A stretch of 64,000 nucleotides of DNA. Origin: Actinacidiphila bryophytorum (GTDB lineage Bacteria > Actinomycetota > Actinomycetes > Streptomycetales > Streptomycetaceae). A program made the translations under genes and the position numbers. The stretch covers positions 1 to 64,000 of the forward strand of contig NZ_JAFFIX010000017.1 of the NCBI RefSeq assembly GCF_016916835.1, read 5' to 3'. Positions 1 to 8,495 of this stretch are shown here, piece after piece (position 1 is the first letter of the stretch; each line of letters starts with the position of its first letter). A model generated the notes under the pieces. The model saw nothing but the letters and a program-made list of their open reading frames with translations. It was not told the origin of the DNA and searched no databases.

Positions 1-343
1 CTAAGGCCTAGGACGTTGGTCGCGGGGACCGCCGCACCCCCGGAGCGAGTCCGGAGGGCGGGACGACGGCGGTCCCCGCGAGGGACGCGGGCCGGGTCAG
101 GACCGGGCGGGCGCGTCCGGGTCACCATGGAGTCCGGGAGCCGCTCCGGAGGTCCTTGGCGCCGTATGTGTGCCGTCCGGGCCGGTTGACCACCTGCCCT
201 TTCGACATCACCCAATCTGCCGGACGCTTGTTAAGCCCGTGCTGCGCGTACGTGTCGCGGGTGTACCAGTTCCGCGAATCCCCACCGCTCCGGAGCCGGC
301 CGGAGCGGCAGGCGGCCGCGGGGCGGGCGCCGTGCGTACCGCG
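1..343. other. gene-free left edge of the window
   Basis: I see no convincing gene here. A perfect 14-bp inverted repeat, cgcggggaccgccg (21-34) and its complement (67-80), is separated by 32 bases. It could be a terminator-like hairpin for the cystathionine beta-synthase gene that ends at 344 on the minus strand, or for a gene left of the window. Open frames through this stretch have no plausible start site or domain. Confidence 0.5.
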
Positions 344-1732
344 TCAGGCCCCGGTGTGCCCGGCCAGGAACGCCAGCAGGTCCTGGCGGCTGACGACGCC
401 GGTCGGCTTGCCCTCGACCAGCACGATCGCCGCGTCGGCTGCTTCGAGCACCGTCATCAGGTCGGCGACCCGCTCGCCGGAGCCGACCTGCGGCAGCGGC
501 GGGCACAGGTGCTTGTCCAGCGGGTCGTCCAGCGTGGCGCGCTTGGTGAACAGCGCGTGCAGCAGGTCGCGCTCCACGATCGAGCCGATCACCTCGGCGG
601 CCATGACGTCGGGGTGGCCGGCGCCGGGCTTGACAACCGGCATCTGCGACACGCCGTACTCGCGCAGCACCTCGATGGCCTGTCCGACCGTCTCGTCCGG
701 GTGCATGTGGACCAGTTGCGGCAGGCCGCCGTCCTTGTGCGCCAGGACGTCGGCGACGCGCGCCTCGCCCTCGCCCTCGTCGAGGAAGCCGTGCGAGCTC
801 ATCCACTCGTCGCTGAAGATCTTCGACAGGTAGCCGCGGCCGCTGTCGGGCAGCAGGACGACGACCACGTCGTCAGGGCCGAGCCGTTCCGCGACCTTGA
901 GCGCGGCCACGACCGCCATCCCGCACGAGCCGCCGACCAGCAGGCCCTCCTCGCGGGCGAGCCGCCGGGTCATCTGGAAGGAGTCCTTGTCGGAGACCGC
1001 GACGATCTCGTCGGCGACGTCCCGGTCGTAGGCCGTCGGCCAGAAGTCCTCGCCGACGCCTTCGACCAGGTAGGGCCGCCCGGAGCCGCCGCTGTAGACC
1101 GAGCCCTCGGGGTCGGCGCCGACGACCTGGACGCGGCCCTCGCTGACGTCCTTGAGGTAGCGGCCGGTGCCGGAGATGGTGCCGCCGGTGCCGACGCCCG
1201 CCACGAAGTGGGTGATGCGCCCGTCGGTCTGCTGCCACAGCTCGGGTCCCGTGGACTCGTAGTGAGACAGCGGGTTGTTGGGGTTGCTGTACTGGTCGGG
1301 CTTCCAGGCGTTCGGCGTCTCGGCCACCAGGCGGTCGGACACGTTGTAGTACGAGTCCGGGTGCTCGGGGTCGACGGCCGTCGGGCACACGACGACCTCG
1401 GCGCCGTACGCACGCAGGACGTTGATCTTGTCGGTGGAGACCTTGTCGGGGCAGACGAAGATGCAGTGGTAGCCCTTGCGCTGGGCGACCATGGCCAGGC
1501 CCACACCGGTGTTGCCCGAGGTGGGCTCCACGATGGTGCCGCCCGGCTTGAGCTCGCCGCTGCGCTCGGCGGCCTCGATCATCCGCAGGGCGATGCGGTC
1601 CTTCACAGAACCGCCGGGATTGAAGTATTCGACCTTGGCCAGGACGGTGGCCTGGATGCCCGCCGTCACACTGTTGAGCTTCACCAGCGGGGTGTTGCCG
1701 ACGAGGCTGATCATCGAGTCGTGAAACTGCAC
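344..1732 (-). CDS. cbs: cystathionine beta-synthase (PLP enzyme with C-terminal CBS-domain pair)
   Basis: Cytosolic PLP enzyme expected to condense homocysteine with serine to cystathionine in transsulfuration. Of 462 residues, roughly the first 320 form the fold-type II catalytic domain: NPGGSVKDR with the Schiff-base lysine at about K44, the substrate loop EPTSGNTGVGLA and the glycine-rich phosphate cup GVGTGGT. Residues 335-455 form a pair of CBS modules, the regulatory part missing from plain cysteine synthases, which is why cystathionine beta-synthase is preferred over CysK/CysM. The GTG start at 1732 is chosen because GGAGA lies 7 bases upstream. It is divergent from the SGNH hydrolase gene, and a TAGGCT box (1769-1774) is a possible -10. 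The family could also accept O-acetylserine; that cannot be excluded from sequence. Confidence 0.93.
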   Translation of the reverse strand: MQFHDSMISLVGNTPLVKLNSVTAGIQATVLAKVEYFNPGGSVKDRIALRMIEAAERSGELKPGGTIVEPTSGNTGVGLAMVAQRKGYHCIFVCPDKVSTDKINVLRAYGAEVVVCPTAVDPEHPDSYYNVSDRLVAETPNAWKPDQYSNPNNPLSHYESTGPELWQQTDGRITHFVAGVGTGGTISGTGRYLKDVSEGRVQVVGADPEGSVYSGGSGRPYLVEGVGEDFWPTAYDRDVADEIVAVSDKDSFQMTRRLAREEGLLVGGSCGMAVVAALKVAERLGPDDVVVVLLPDSGRGYLSKIFSDEWMSSHGFLDEGEGEARVADVLAHKDGGLPQLVHMHPDETVGQAIEVLREYGVSQMPVVKPGAGHPDVMAAEVIGSIVERDLLHALFTKRATLDDPLDKHLCPPLPQVGSGERVADLMTVLEAADAAIVLVEGKPTGVVSRQDLLAFLAGHTGA

Positions 1733-1893
1733 CGTAGTGTCTCCGGGTTCTCCGTGATGGTGGGGTCAGCCTAGGTGGTGCGCGGCAACCGGAGCGAAAC
1801 GTGGACGTTGCGGACACCGTTGACGTTGCCGGGGGTGTTGTTCGGGGCAACAGGTTCTTGTACCGGCTGGTGGACAGGAGGTGAGCGGGCTCG

Positions 1894-2949
1894 ATGGCGA
1901 GGGCGAGGGTGGCACGGCGGATCGCGACCGCGGCGGCGTTCGGCGGTGGCGGGATCAGCCTGCTGAGCGGGGCGGCGGTCGGCCTGGTGCTGGCCGAGGT
2001 GCGGCTGGCCAAGCGGGTCGTGGGCGGTTCCGCCGACGTTCCGCCGCGGGCCGACGGGCGCTACGGGTCCGCGTTCGCGCACCGCACTGGGGAGCCGCCG
2101 CTGCGGCTGGTCTTCCTCGGCGACTCCACCGCGGCAGGGCAGGGCGTGCACCGGGCGCGCGAGACCCCTGGCGCCCTGCTGGCCTCGGGGCTGGCGGCGG
2201 TGGCAGAGCGGCCGGTGAAGCTGGTCAACGTCGCGCTGCCGGGCGCCCAGTCCGACGACCTGCCGCGCCAGGTGGAGCTGGTGCTCGACCCCGCGGTGCC
2301 GCCGCCGGACGTGGCGGTGATCATGATCGGCGCCAACGACGTCACCCACCGCATGCCGCCCGCGACGTCGGTGCGGCTGCTGTCGGACGCGGTACGCCGA
2401 CTGCGCGCGGCCGGCGTGGAGGTGGTCGTCGGCACCTGTCCCGACCTGGGGTCCGTCGAGCCGGTCTACCAGCCGTTGCGCTGGCTGGCCCGCAGGATGA
2501 GCCGGCAGCTGGCCGCGGCGCAGACCATCGCGGTGGTGGGCGTGGGCGGCCGCACGGTCTCGCTGGGCGACCTGCTGGGTCCCGAGTTCGAGGCCAGGCC
2601 GCGCGAGCTGTTCGGCCCTGACAACTACCACCCCTCGGCCGAGGGGTATGCGACGGCCGCCATGGCCGTACTGCCGACGCTGTGTGCGGCGCTCGGCGTG
2701 TGGCCGCTGGCCGACGAGCGGCCCGACGTGCGGCGCGGCGAGGGCTTCCTGCCGGTCGCGCAGGCGGCGGCCGAGGCGGCGGCCGAGGGCGGCACCGAGG
2801 TCACCGCGGCACAGGACGCGGTGTCGGGGCCGCGCGGGCGCTGGGTGCTCATCAAGCGGCGCAGGAGGCGGCTGCTGCCGGACGAGCACCCGGAGCAGGC
2901 CGCGGGGGACGCCGCGGGCGAGGAGAGCGCAGCCCACCGCTCGGCCTAG
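1894..2949 (+). CDS. SGNH/GDSL-family hydrolase
   Basis: Serine esterase/lipase-like protein of 351 residues. The N-terminus (RARVARRI followed by a hydrophobic stretch to about residue 35) looks like a signal anchor or uncleaved signal, so the enzyme probably acts at or outside the membrane. Block I FLGDSTAAG gives the nucleophile S78, the GAND block gives N148, and DNYHPS gives the D243-x-x-H246 pair of the catalytic triad. A basic, alanine-rich tail of about 90 residues follows the domain. The ATG at 1894 is chosen because it opens the basic-hydrophobic signal segment. AGGAGGTGA, nearly a full match to the 16S anti-Shine-Dalgarno, sits 9 bases before it. The natural substrate is not predictable; lipid, acetyl-sugar or peptidoglycan acyl groups are all possible. 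Confidence 0.85.
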   Translation: MARARVARRIATAAAFGGGGISLLSGAAVGLVLAEVRLAKRVVGGSADVPPRADGRYGSAFAHRTGEPPLRLVFLGDSTAAGQGVHRARETPGALLASGLAAVAERPVKLVNVALPGAQSDDLPRQVELVLDPAVPPPDVAVIMIGANDVTHRMPPATSVRLLSDAVRRLRAAGVEVVVGTCPDLGSVEPVYQPLRWLARRMSRQLAAAQTIAVVGVGGRTVSLGDLLGPEFEARPRELFGPDNYHPSAEGYATAAMAVLPTLCAALGVWPLADERPDVRRGEGFLPVAQAAAEAAAEGGTEVTAAQDAVSGPRGRWVLIKRRRRRLLPDEHPEQAAGDAAGEESAAHRSA

Positions 2950-3033
2950 CGCATCGCTCTGCCGTGCCGGCCCGCGGGCCGGCACGGCATGACGACCGCC
3001 CGGCGTGGCTGCCGCATCCGCGGGGCACGGGCG

Positions 3034-3110
3034 TAGCATCGGGTAAGCAAGCGCTCAGAAAGTAGCCCGCATCACAGCGGCAGGCTGGTGACTCGCTGCG
3101 GTACGTACCG
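3034..3110 (+). promoter_or_regulatory. probable thiolase promoter with two palindromic operator candidates
   Basis: TAGCAT at 3034-3039 fits a -10 (TAnnnT). Just downstream, TAAGCAAGCGCTCA (3044-3057) is a near palindrome that would cover the transcription start. A perfect 12-bp palindrome cggtacgtaccg lies at 3099-3110 in the leader. Both look like dimeric-repressor sites, for instance of a TetR-family lipid regulator. The regulator is unknown and the promoter call is inference from spacing only. Confidence 0.35.
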
Positions 3111-3213
3111 GTAACTTTCCCGAGGGTCCGCGGAGCCGCCGCAGCACGCACCACACACGCACGCACGCACCCACAGCACCACCCCCGCCCGCAGCTCGCC
3201 GAGGAGTGTCGCG

Positions 3214-4434
3214 ATGCCCGAAGCCGTCATCGTCTCAGCCGCCCGTTCGCCCATCGGCCGCGCCTTCAAGGGGTCGCTCAAGGACCTGCGGCCGGACGAC
3301 CTGGCCGCCACGATCATCAGCACGGCGCTCGCCAAGGTGCCGCAGCTCGACCCGCACGACATCGACGACCTGATGCTGGGCTGCGGCCTGCCGGGCGGCG
3401 AGCAGGGCTTCAACCTGGGCCGGATCGTCGCCGTGCAGATGGGCATGGACCACCTGCCGGGCTGCACGGTCACCCGCTACTGCTCCTCGTCGCTGCAGAC
3501 CACCCGCATGGCGCTGCACGCGATCAAGGCCGGCGAGGGCGACGTCTTCGTCTCCGCGGGCGTCGAGATGGTGTCGCGCTTCGTCAAGGGCAACTCCGAC
3601 AGCCTCCCCGACACGATGAACCCGCTGTTCGGCGACGCCATCGCGCGCACCGCGGAGCGGGCCGAGCAGAGCGGGGCCGGCTGGCACGACCCGCGCGAGG
3701 ACGGGCTGCTGCCCGACGCGTACATCGCGATGGGGCAGACGGCGGAGAACCTGGCGGCGGCCAAGGGCATCACGCGCCGGGAGCAGGACGAGTTCGGCGT
3801 CCGGTCGCAGAACCTGGCCGAGCAGGCGCTGAAGAACGGCTTCTGGGAGCGCGAGATCACCCCCGTGACGCTGCCTGACGGCTCCGTGGTGGCCGCGGAC
3901 GACGGCCCGCGACCGGGTGTGACCCTGGAGGGCGTCCAGGGCCTCAAACCGGTCTTCAGGCCCGACGGCACGGTCACGGCCGGCAACTGCTGCCCGCTCA
4001 ACGACGGCGCGGCGGCGCTGGTGGTCATGTCCGACACCAAGGCGCGCGAGCTGGGCATCACCCCGCTGGCCCGGGTGGTCTCCACCGGGGTCTCCGGGCT
4101 GTCCCCCGAGATCATGGGCTACGGCCCCGTCGAGGCCTCGCAGCAGGCGCTGCGCCGGGCCGGCATGTCGATCGGCGACATCGACCTGGTCGAGATCAAC
4201 GAAGCCTTCGCCGCGCAGGTCATCCCGTCCTACCGCGACCTGGGCATCGACCTGGACCGGCTGAACGTCAACGGCGGCGCCATCGCCGTCGGCCACCCCT
4301 TCGGCATGACCGGCGCGCGTATCACCGGGACCCTGATCAACAGCCTGCAGTTCCACGACAAGCAGTTCGGCCTGGAGACCATGTGCGTGGGCGGCGGCCA
4401 GGGCATGGCCATGGTCATCGAGCGCCTTTCGTGA
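3214..4434 (+). CDS. acetyl-CoA C-acyltransferase (thiolase)
   Basis: Thiolase of 406 residues, the normal family length. It should interconvert acyl-CoA plus acetyl-CoA and 3-ketoacyl-CoA, either as last step of beta-oxidation or as acetoacetyl-CoA synthesis. Three signatures are visible: the acyl-accepting cysteine C90 in TRYCSSSLQT, the GHPFGMTGAR block with H361, and the second cysteine C391 in CVGGGQGMA. NEAFAAQ is also present. The ATG at 3214 has GAGGAG 8 bases upstream. No hydroxyacyl-CoA dehydrogenase/hydratase partner is adjacent, so it is transcribed alone and ends at a strong terminator. FadA-type versus AtoB-type specificity cannot be settled from motifs. Confidence 0.93.
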   Translation: MPEAVIVSAARSPIGRAFKGSLKDLRPDDLAATIISTALAKVPQLDPHDIDDLMLGCGLPGGEQGFNLGRIVAVQMGMDHLPGCTVTRYCSSSLQTTRMALHAIKAGEGDVFVSAGVEMVSRFVKGNSDSLPDTMNPLFGDAIARTAERAEQSGAGWHDPREDGLLPDAYIAMGQTAENLAAAKGITRREQDEFGVRSQNLAEQALKNGFWEREITPVTLPDGSVVAADDGPRPGVTLEGVQGLKPVFRPDGTVTAGNCCPLNDGAAALVVMSDTKARELGITPLARVVSTGVSGLSPEIMGYGPVEASQQALRRAGMSIGDIDLVEINEAFAAQVIPSYRDLGIDLDRLNVNGGAIAVGHPFGMTGARITGTLINSLQFHDKQFGLETMCVGGGQGMAMVIERLS

Positions 4435-4491
4435 CCCTCCGCCACCGGCTGACTCCGTAACGCAGAGTTGTGACGTAAGTCGCAATCAAAT

Positions 4492-4522
4492 CGCCCCCGG
4501 GATGTGATTTTTCCCGGGGGCG
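4492..4522 (+). terminator. intrinsic terminator after thiolase
   Basis: Perfect 11-bp stem cgcccccggga / tcccgggggcg with a 9-base loop, followed after a few bases by a run of five T. It lies 58 bases after the thiolase stop. Confidence 0.85.
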
Positions 4523-4700
4523 ACGCTTTTTCGCAGGTCAGACCCCGCATACAAAATCAGGACAGCATCCCAGAACCACCCAACTCATGACTTTCCGCAC
4601 TGCAGAGGCCAGGGGTTTACCGGCACAGTGATGTGAGGGGGAAGTTTCGTCCACTGTTCAGGTGGGCATTGCTCGGGTCGCGTCAGTCGGGAGAACGTCA

Positions 4701-5507
4701 GTGAGTGCCAACTTCACCGTCCTGCTGGTCGCCGCGGGTTTCGCCGTGGCGGCGGGTTCCGCCGCTCTGCTCTCCGCCCGTGGCGTACGCCGCGAGCTGT
4801 CGGCCCTGCGCCAGGATCTGGCGGGCCTGCGCCTGCCGGAGCAGCGCGCCACGGCAGGTGACATCAGGGCCGCCGTCGCCGACGCACTGGCCGACGAGCG
4901 GGAGCGCGAACTCGCCGAGGCCCGCGCCTTCTGGGCCGAGCAGGAGGCCCGCGAGACCGCGGGCGACACACCGCTCTTCCGCGGCGGGCTCTACGGCACC
5001 GGCGCCGACGCCCCGACGGCCGGCGCCGACTACGAGGTGCCGCCCGTGCTGCCCTACCTGCCCCGGCAGGCCGACTTCGCCGGTCTCGACGCCGCCTACG
5101 AGGCCGCGCTCGAAGCCGACGCAGCCGAGGCCCCCGAGGCGACGCTGTCCGCGCCGGGCGCGATCCCGCACCCGTCGGGCCCCGACTACGCGCCCTCTCC
5201 GGTCGTCGCCTCCCAGGACCAGACCGCGGAACGGCTCGCCGACCTCGCCGACGCCAGGGTGCCGCTTTCCGACGTCAGGCCCGGACCACTCGGCACCCTC
5301 GACGTCTACGTGTTCGCCGACGGCACCACGCTGTGCATGACGCCGGGTCACCGCGAGACCGCGCTGCGGCTGTGCGACGCCCTGGACCGCGGTGACATAC
5401 CCGTGCTGCGCGGCGGCTCGGCAATAGCCGGCGCCTATGCGCTGACCTTCGCCTTCGGCGAGGAGAGCGTCTACGTGCTCGCCGACCGGGTCGTCGCCTC
5501 CCTGTAG
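4701..5507 (+). CDS. conserved actinobacterial protein with N-terminal membrane segment, function unknown
   Basis: A 268-residue protein that I recognise only as a conserved Streptomyces-type hypothetical. Residues 3-25 form a single hydrophobic segment followed by a positive cluster (ARGVRRE), suggesting an N-in membrane anchor. Residues 25-80 are alanine/leucine/arginine/glutamate-rich and likely helical or coiled coil. A variable acidic Pro/Ala linker follows, and the last 80 residues look like a compact alpha/beta domain (LDVYVFADGTTLCMTPGH). The GTG at 4701 is preferred because GGGAG lies about 8 bases upstream. Another in-frame GTG at 4662 lacks a ribosome binding site and would add 13 residues before the membrane segment. 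Confidence 0.6.
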   Translation: MSANFTVLLVAAGFAVAAGSAALLSARGVRRELSALRQDLAGLRLPEQRATAGDIRAAVADALADERERELAEARAFWAEQEARETAGDTPLFRGGLYGTGADAPTAGADYEVPPVLPYLPRQADFAGLDAAYEAALEADAAEAPEATLSAPGAIPHPSGPDYAPSPVVASQDQTAERLADLADARVPLSDVRPGPLGTLDVYVFADGTTLCMTPGHRETALRLCDALDRGDIPVLRGGSAIAGAYALTFAFGEESVYVLADRVVASL

Positions 5508-5528
5508 CCCTCTCCTTACGGCGGCCGG

Positions 5529-5918
5529 CTAGTCGACGGCCCTGGCCGCCCGCGCCACCCTTTCGCGCGCCTCGGCCAGCAGTCCGCGGTGCTGGGGCAG
5601 CCGCGCCACCGCGACCAGCTCCCGCCCGGCAAGGGCCAGCTGGTCGCCCACCACGAAGACGCCGTCGTCGGGCATCACGTACGGCTCGCGCCCGGGGAAC
5701 TCCAGCAGCTGCGCCTCGCGGGCGAGCCAGCGGGCGAGTTCCAGACCCGTCGCCGCGGCGCCGGACCGGAGCCTGCGCTGCGGAAGGGCGCGCAGCCGCC
5801 CCGCGAGCCGCTGGACCGCGGAGTCGAGATCGGCGCGCGGGTCGACGTGCGGATCGTGGTGCGGGCTGCCGTTGCGGCCCGGGTCCTGGTCCGCGTTCTG
5901 GTCGCTGCGCTCCGGCAT
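5529..5918 (-). CDS. small conserved hypothetical protein
   Basis: 129 residues. The first 30 are polar and histidine/aspartate-rich (probably disordered). The rest is a compact Arg/Leu/Ala-rich domain with the central phrase MPDDGVFVVGDQLALAGREL. No membrane segment or signal peptide is visible, and I do not recognise the family. The ATG at 5918 has AGGG 8 bases upstream. A TAGGGT hexamer ends about 9 bases before the ATG and could be a -10, which would make the transcript nearly leaderless. It converges on the preceding membrane-anchored protein, with stop codons 21 bases apart. Confidence 0.55.
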   Translation of the reverse strand: MPERSDQNADQDPGRNGSPHHDPHVDPRADLDSAVQRLAGRLRALPQRRLRSGAAATGLELARWLAREAQLLEFPGREPYVMPDDGVFVVGDQLALAGRELVAVARLPQHRGLLAEARERVARAARAVD

Positions 5919-6039
5919 GACGCGACCCTACCGGGGTACGGGAGTCAGCCTCGCACCCATATCCGCACGTCCGCGATGGTTGCCAACGCACGACCTCTCG
6001 GGCACGGTGGGGTGACCGGACCACATACCGGAGGCGCCG

Positions 6040-6273
6040 ATGTCCCAAACGCACTTCTCCGAGGAAACCCACCGGAATCTGCTCGACCGCATCCCGCACT
6101 GCACCGGCCGCGAGGTCAGCGACTGGCTGTCCGCCCTCGCCGACGGGCCGTCCTTCTTCCGCTTCGACGAGAAGGTCAGCTGGCTCCGCTCGGAGCACGA
6201 CCTCTCCTACGGCCACGCGAAGGCCATCGTCCACGAGTACGACCTGCGGCGGGCCGCCCGCAACCTGCTCTGA
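6040..6273 (+). CDS. DUF4287-type small protein
   Basis: 77 residues, helical and without signal peptide or membrane segment. The pattern (SEETHRNLLDRIPHCTGREV near the start, then SWLRSEHDLSYGHAKAIVHEY) matches the DUF4287 type of small actinobacterial protein, where the second half resembles a helix-hairpin module with a conserved GHAKAIV. GGAGG lies 6 bases before the ATG. The gene stands alone between convergent genes and is followed by a very stable hairpin. The biochemical role is unknown. Confidence 0.75.
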   Translation: MSQTHFSEETHRNLLDRIPHCTGREVSDWLSALADGPSFFRFDEKVSWLRSEHDLSYGHAKAIVHEYDLRRAARNLL

Positions 6274-6298
6274 GCCCGCCCGCACCCCACACCACGCC

Positions 6299-6337
6299 GA
6301 CGGGCTGCCGGGAAGCGGCGCTTCCCGGCAGCCCGTC
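6299..6337. terminator. strong G+C-rich hairpin between convergent genes
   Basis: Perfect 18-bp stem (6299-6316 with 6320-6337) closed by a 3-base GGC loop. There is no T tract, as is usual for actinobacterial terminators. It sits between the DUF4287 gene and the stop of the Bax-inhibitor-like gene, so it can serve both strands. Confidence 0.8.
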
Positions 6338-6383
6338 CGGCGATGCCTGCTGAGCCGTGCAGCGGGCCGTGCGGCCCGCCCGG

Positions 6384-7268
6384 TCAGTCGCGCAGGATCG
6401 CGATCAGCCGCAGCAGCTCCAGGTAGATCCACACCAGCGACAGGGTCAGCCCGAAGGCCGCCAGCCAGGACTCCTGCTGCGGGGCGCCGCCCCTGATGCC
6501 GTCCTCGACCTGCTTGAAGTCCAGGGACAGGAAGAAGGCGCCCAGCGCGATGCCGAGCAGGCAGAAGACGATGCCGAGCGGGCCGGTGCGCAGCCCCAGG
6601 CCGTCGGAGCTGCCGAAGGCGGCGAAGAGCAGGTTGACCAGCATCGCCAGGACGAAGCCGATGGCGACGGCGAGGCCGATCCGCTGGTAGCGGGCGGTGA
6701 CCCGGATGATGCGCGCCCGGTAGGCGATGAGCATGCCGGCGAAGATCGCCATGGTGCCCAGCACCGCCTGGACCGGGGCGCCTTGCCATGCCTCGTTGTA
6801 GGCCCGGCTGAGCACCCCGAGGAAGACGCCCTCGAAGACGGCGTAGCCGAGGATCAGCGCGGGTACGGGCCGGCGCTTGAAGGCCTGGATCATGGCCAGC
6901 ACGAAGGCGATCAGGGCCGCGCCCACGGCCAGGCCGACGTTGTCGGGAATCGCGACCCAGCCGAGGACCGCGCCGACCACGACCGTGCCGAGCGTCATGC
7001 CGGTGCGGGTGACGACGTCGTCGATCGTCATCCGGCCGGTCTGCGCGGGTCCCGCGGCGGGGGCCGCGTACATCTGCTCCATGCCCTCGGCGGTGAGGGG
7101 CTGCGGCTGGTCGTAGGGGTTGCGCGGCGCCTGGGCGTAGGGGTTGCCGCCCTGCGGGAAGCCGCCGGGCACCCCCTGGGCGCCGCGGGCGCCCTGCGCC
7201 TCGAAGCCCGCGTAGTCGTTCCCGCGGGTGAAACCCCGCCGGGAGAAGACCGGGTTGCTGCTCCTCAT
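6384..7268 (-). CDS. Bax inhibitor-1/YccA-family integral membrane protein
   Basis: 294 residues: about 80 cytoplasmic Gly/Pro/Gln/Asn-rich residues, then seven closely spaced hydrophobic segments typical of the BI-1/YccA (TMBIM) fold. The family is linked to proton-coupled calcium leak or, in YccA, modulation of FtsH; the role in actinomycetes is not established. The start is set to the ATG at 7268 (protein begins MRSSNPVFSRRGF) because GGAGGAG lies just upstream. An upstream extension of 13 residues has no ribosome binding site. It is divergent from the primase-polymerase-like gene. Confidence 0.88.
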   Translation of the reverse strand: MRSSNPVFSRRGFTRGNDYAGFEAQGARGAQGVPGGFPQGGNPYAQAPRNPYDQPQPLTAEGMEQMYAAPAAGPAQTGRMTIDDVVTRTGMTLGTVVVGAVLGWVAIPDNVGLAVGAALIAFVLAMIQAFKRRPVPALILGYAVFEGVFLGVLSRAYNEAWQGAPVQAVLGTMAIFAGMLIAYRARIIRVTARYQRIGLAVAIGFVLAMLVNLLFAAFGSSDGLGLRTGPLGIVFCLLGIALGAFFLSLDFKQVEDGIRGGAPQQESWLAAFGLTLSLVWIYLELLRLIAILRD

Positions 7269-7525
7269 CTCACTCCTCCATGGCCGCGTCCTGCAGCTCT
7301 GCGTCAAGAGTAATGGCTTGGCAAAAAGACGACTGGCCTCCGGAAGGTGATCTTCCCCGGATGCCGGTTCGCACGCACCCCGTGGCGATATGCCCGCCTC
7401 CCCGTGCGCCCGGGAGCGCCGTCGCGCGCCACGCCCGGGAGCGATACGCGGTGGACGGTGGCGCTCGGGCGCGGTATCACTGAAGGGTGCAGACGAACAT
7501 GCGTTCGAACATCAGGGAGCAGGCC

Positions 7526-8404
7526 ATGGCACGCCCCGACCACACCCGCGCCCTGCACGCGGCCCTGCTGACCGCCGCCCGCGGTCTGCCCGTCATCCCG
7601 CTGTCCCGTACGAAGCTGCCCGCCGTCCGCTCCCCGCACCGCGACGAGCCGCGCTCCGCGGCCATGTGCCGCGGCGAATGCGGCAGGCCGGGGCACGGCG
7701 TGTACGACGCGACCACCGACCCCGAGCGCATCCGCGCCCTCTTCGCCGTCGCTCCCTGGGCCACCGGCTACGGGGTGGCGTGCGGGCGCGGGCCGCTGCA
7801 TCTGATCGGGCTCGACCTCGACGTCAAGCACGGCGCCGACGGCGTAGGCGCGCTCCAGGCACTGGCCGACACCCACCGCTTCACCGTGCCCGCCACCGTC
7901 ACGGTGCTCACCCCCAGCGGCGGCCGCCACCTGTGGCTGACGGCACCGGGCCCGGTGCCCAACTCGGCGGGCCGGCTCGGCCCGGGCATCGACGTACGCG
8001 GCGAGGGCGGCTACGTGGTCGGCCCGGGGTCGCGCACGGTCGCGGGGCGCTATCTGCTCGCCCCGGGCAGCGCCGACCTCCCGCTCGCGGCGGCTCCCCC
8101 ACAGCTGCTGCGGCTCGCCGCTCCGCCGCCCTCGCCGTACGACCACGAGCCCCGGCACGCGGCAGGTCCGCGCCATCCGGCAGAGAAGCGGGCCGCAGCC
8201 CTGGTGCGCTTCGTCCTGGACTCCCGCGAGGGGGAGCGCAACGGGCGGCTGTTCTGGGCCGCCTGCCGGGCCTACGACGCCGGTCTCGGCGACGCCCTCG
8301 CACCGGCCCTGGTGACGGCCGCGGTGCACACCGGCCTGAGCGAGCGCGAGGCCGCCGCCACCGTGGCGTCGGCAGGACGGCTGCGGGCCGCCCCGCACGC
8401 CTGA
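7526..8404 (+). CDS. bifunctional DNA primase/polymerase (PrimPol) domain protein
   Basis: 292 residues carrying the N-terminal primase-polymerase (PrimPol, AEP superfamily) module: LIGLDLDVK supplies the D-x-D metal site and SGGRHLWL the conserved histidine of the nucleotide-binding strand. A cysteine/histidine cluster (CRGECGRPGH, residues about 47-60) could bind zinc. No helicase follows, unlike plasmid and phage PrimPol proteins. The C-terminal 90 residues are a helical basic domain. Stand-alone copies occur in streptomycete core genomes with unknown function. The start is taken at 7526, where GGGAG is 8 bases upstream; GTG 7487 and ATG 7499 are in-frame alternatives. Confidence 0.78.
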   Translation: MARPDHTRALHAALLTAARGLPVIPLSRTKLPAVRSPHRDEPRSAAMCRGECGRPGHGVYDATTDPERIRALFAVAPWATGYGVACGRGPLHLIGLDLDVKHGADGVGALQALADTHRFTVPATVTVLTPSGGRHLWLTAPGPVPNSAGRLGPGIDVRGEGGYVVGPGSRTVAGRYLLAPGSADLPLAAAPPQLLRLAAPPPSPYDHEPRHAAGPRHPAEKRAAALVRFVLDSREGERNGRLFWAACRAYDAGLGDALAPALVTAAVHTGLSEREAAATVASAGRLRAAPHA

Positions 8405-8441
8405 GGCGGAGACATGCCCGCAGGACCGGCGGGAGGATGCC

Positions 8442-8479
8442 CTCAGGCGCCGCGGAACAGCCTCGGAGCGGCGCCTGAG
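8442..8479. terminator. hairpin between convergent genes
   Basis: Perfect 12-bp stem ctcaggcgccgc / gcggcgcctgag around a 14-base loop, placed between the PrimPol stop (8404) and the amine oxidase stop (8496). It probably works in both directions. Confidence 0.75.
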
Positions 8480-8495
8480 AGGCCTCAGGGCGCCG

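Noticed and set aside
1771..3039. Long minus-strand frame opposite the SGNH hydrolase
   Set aside because: Arg/Gly/His-rich with no motif. The plus-strand frame has the full GDS, GAND and DxxH blocks and an AGGAGGTGA site.
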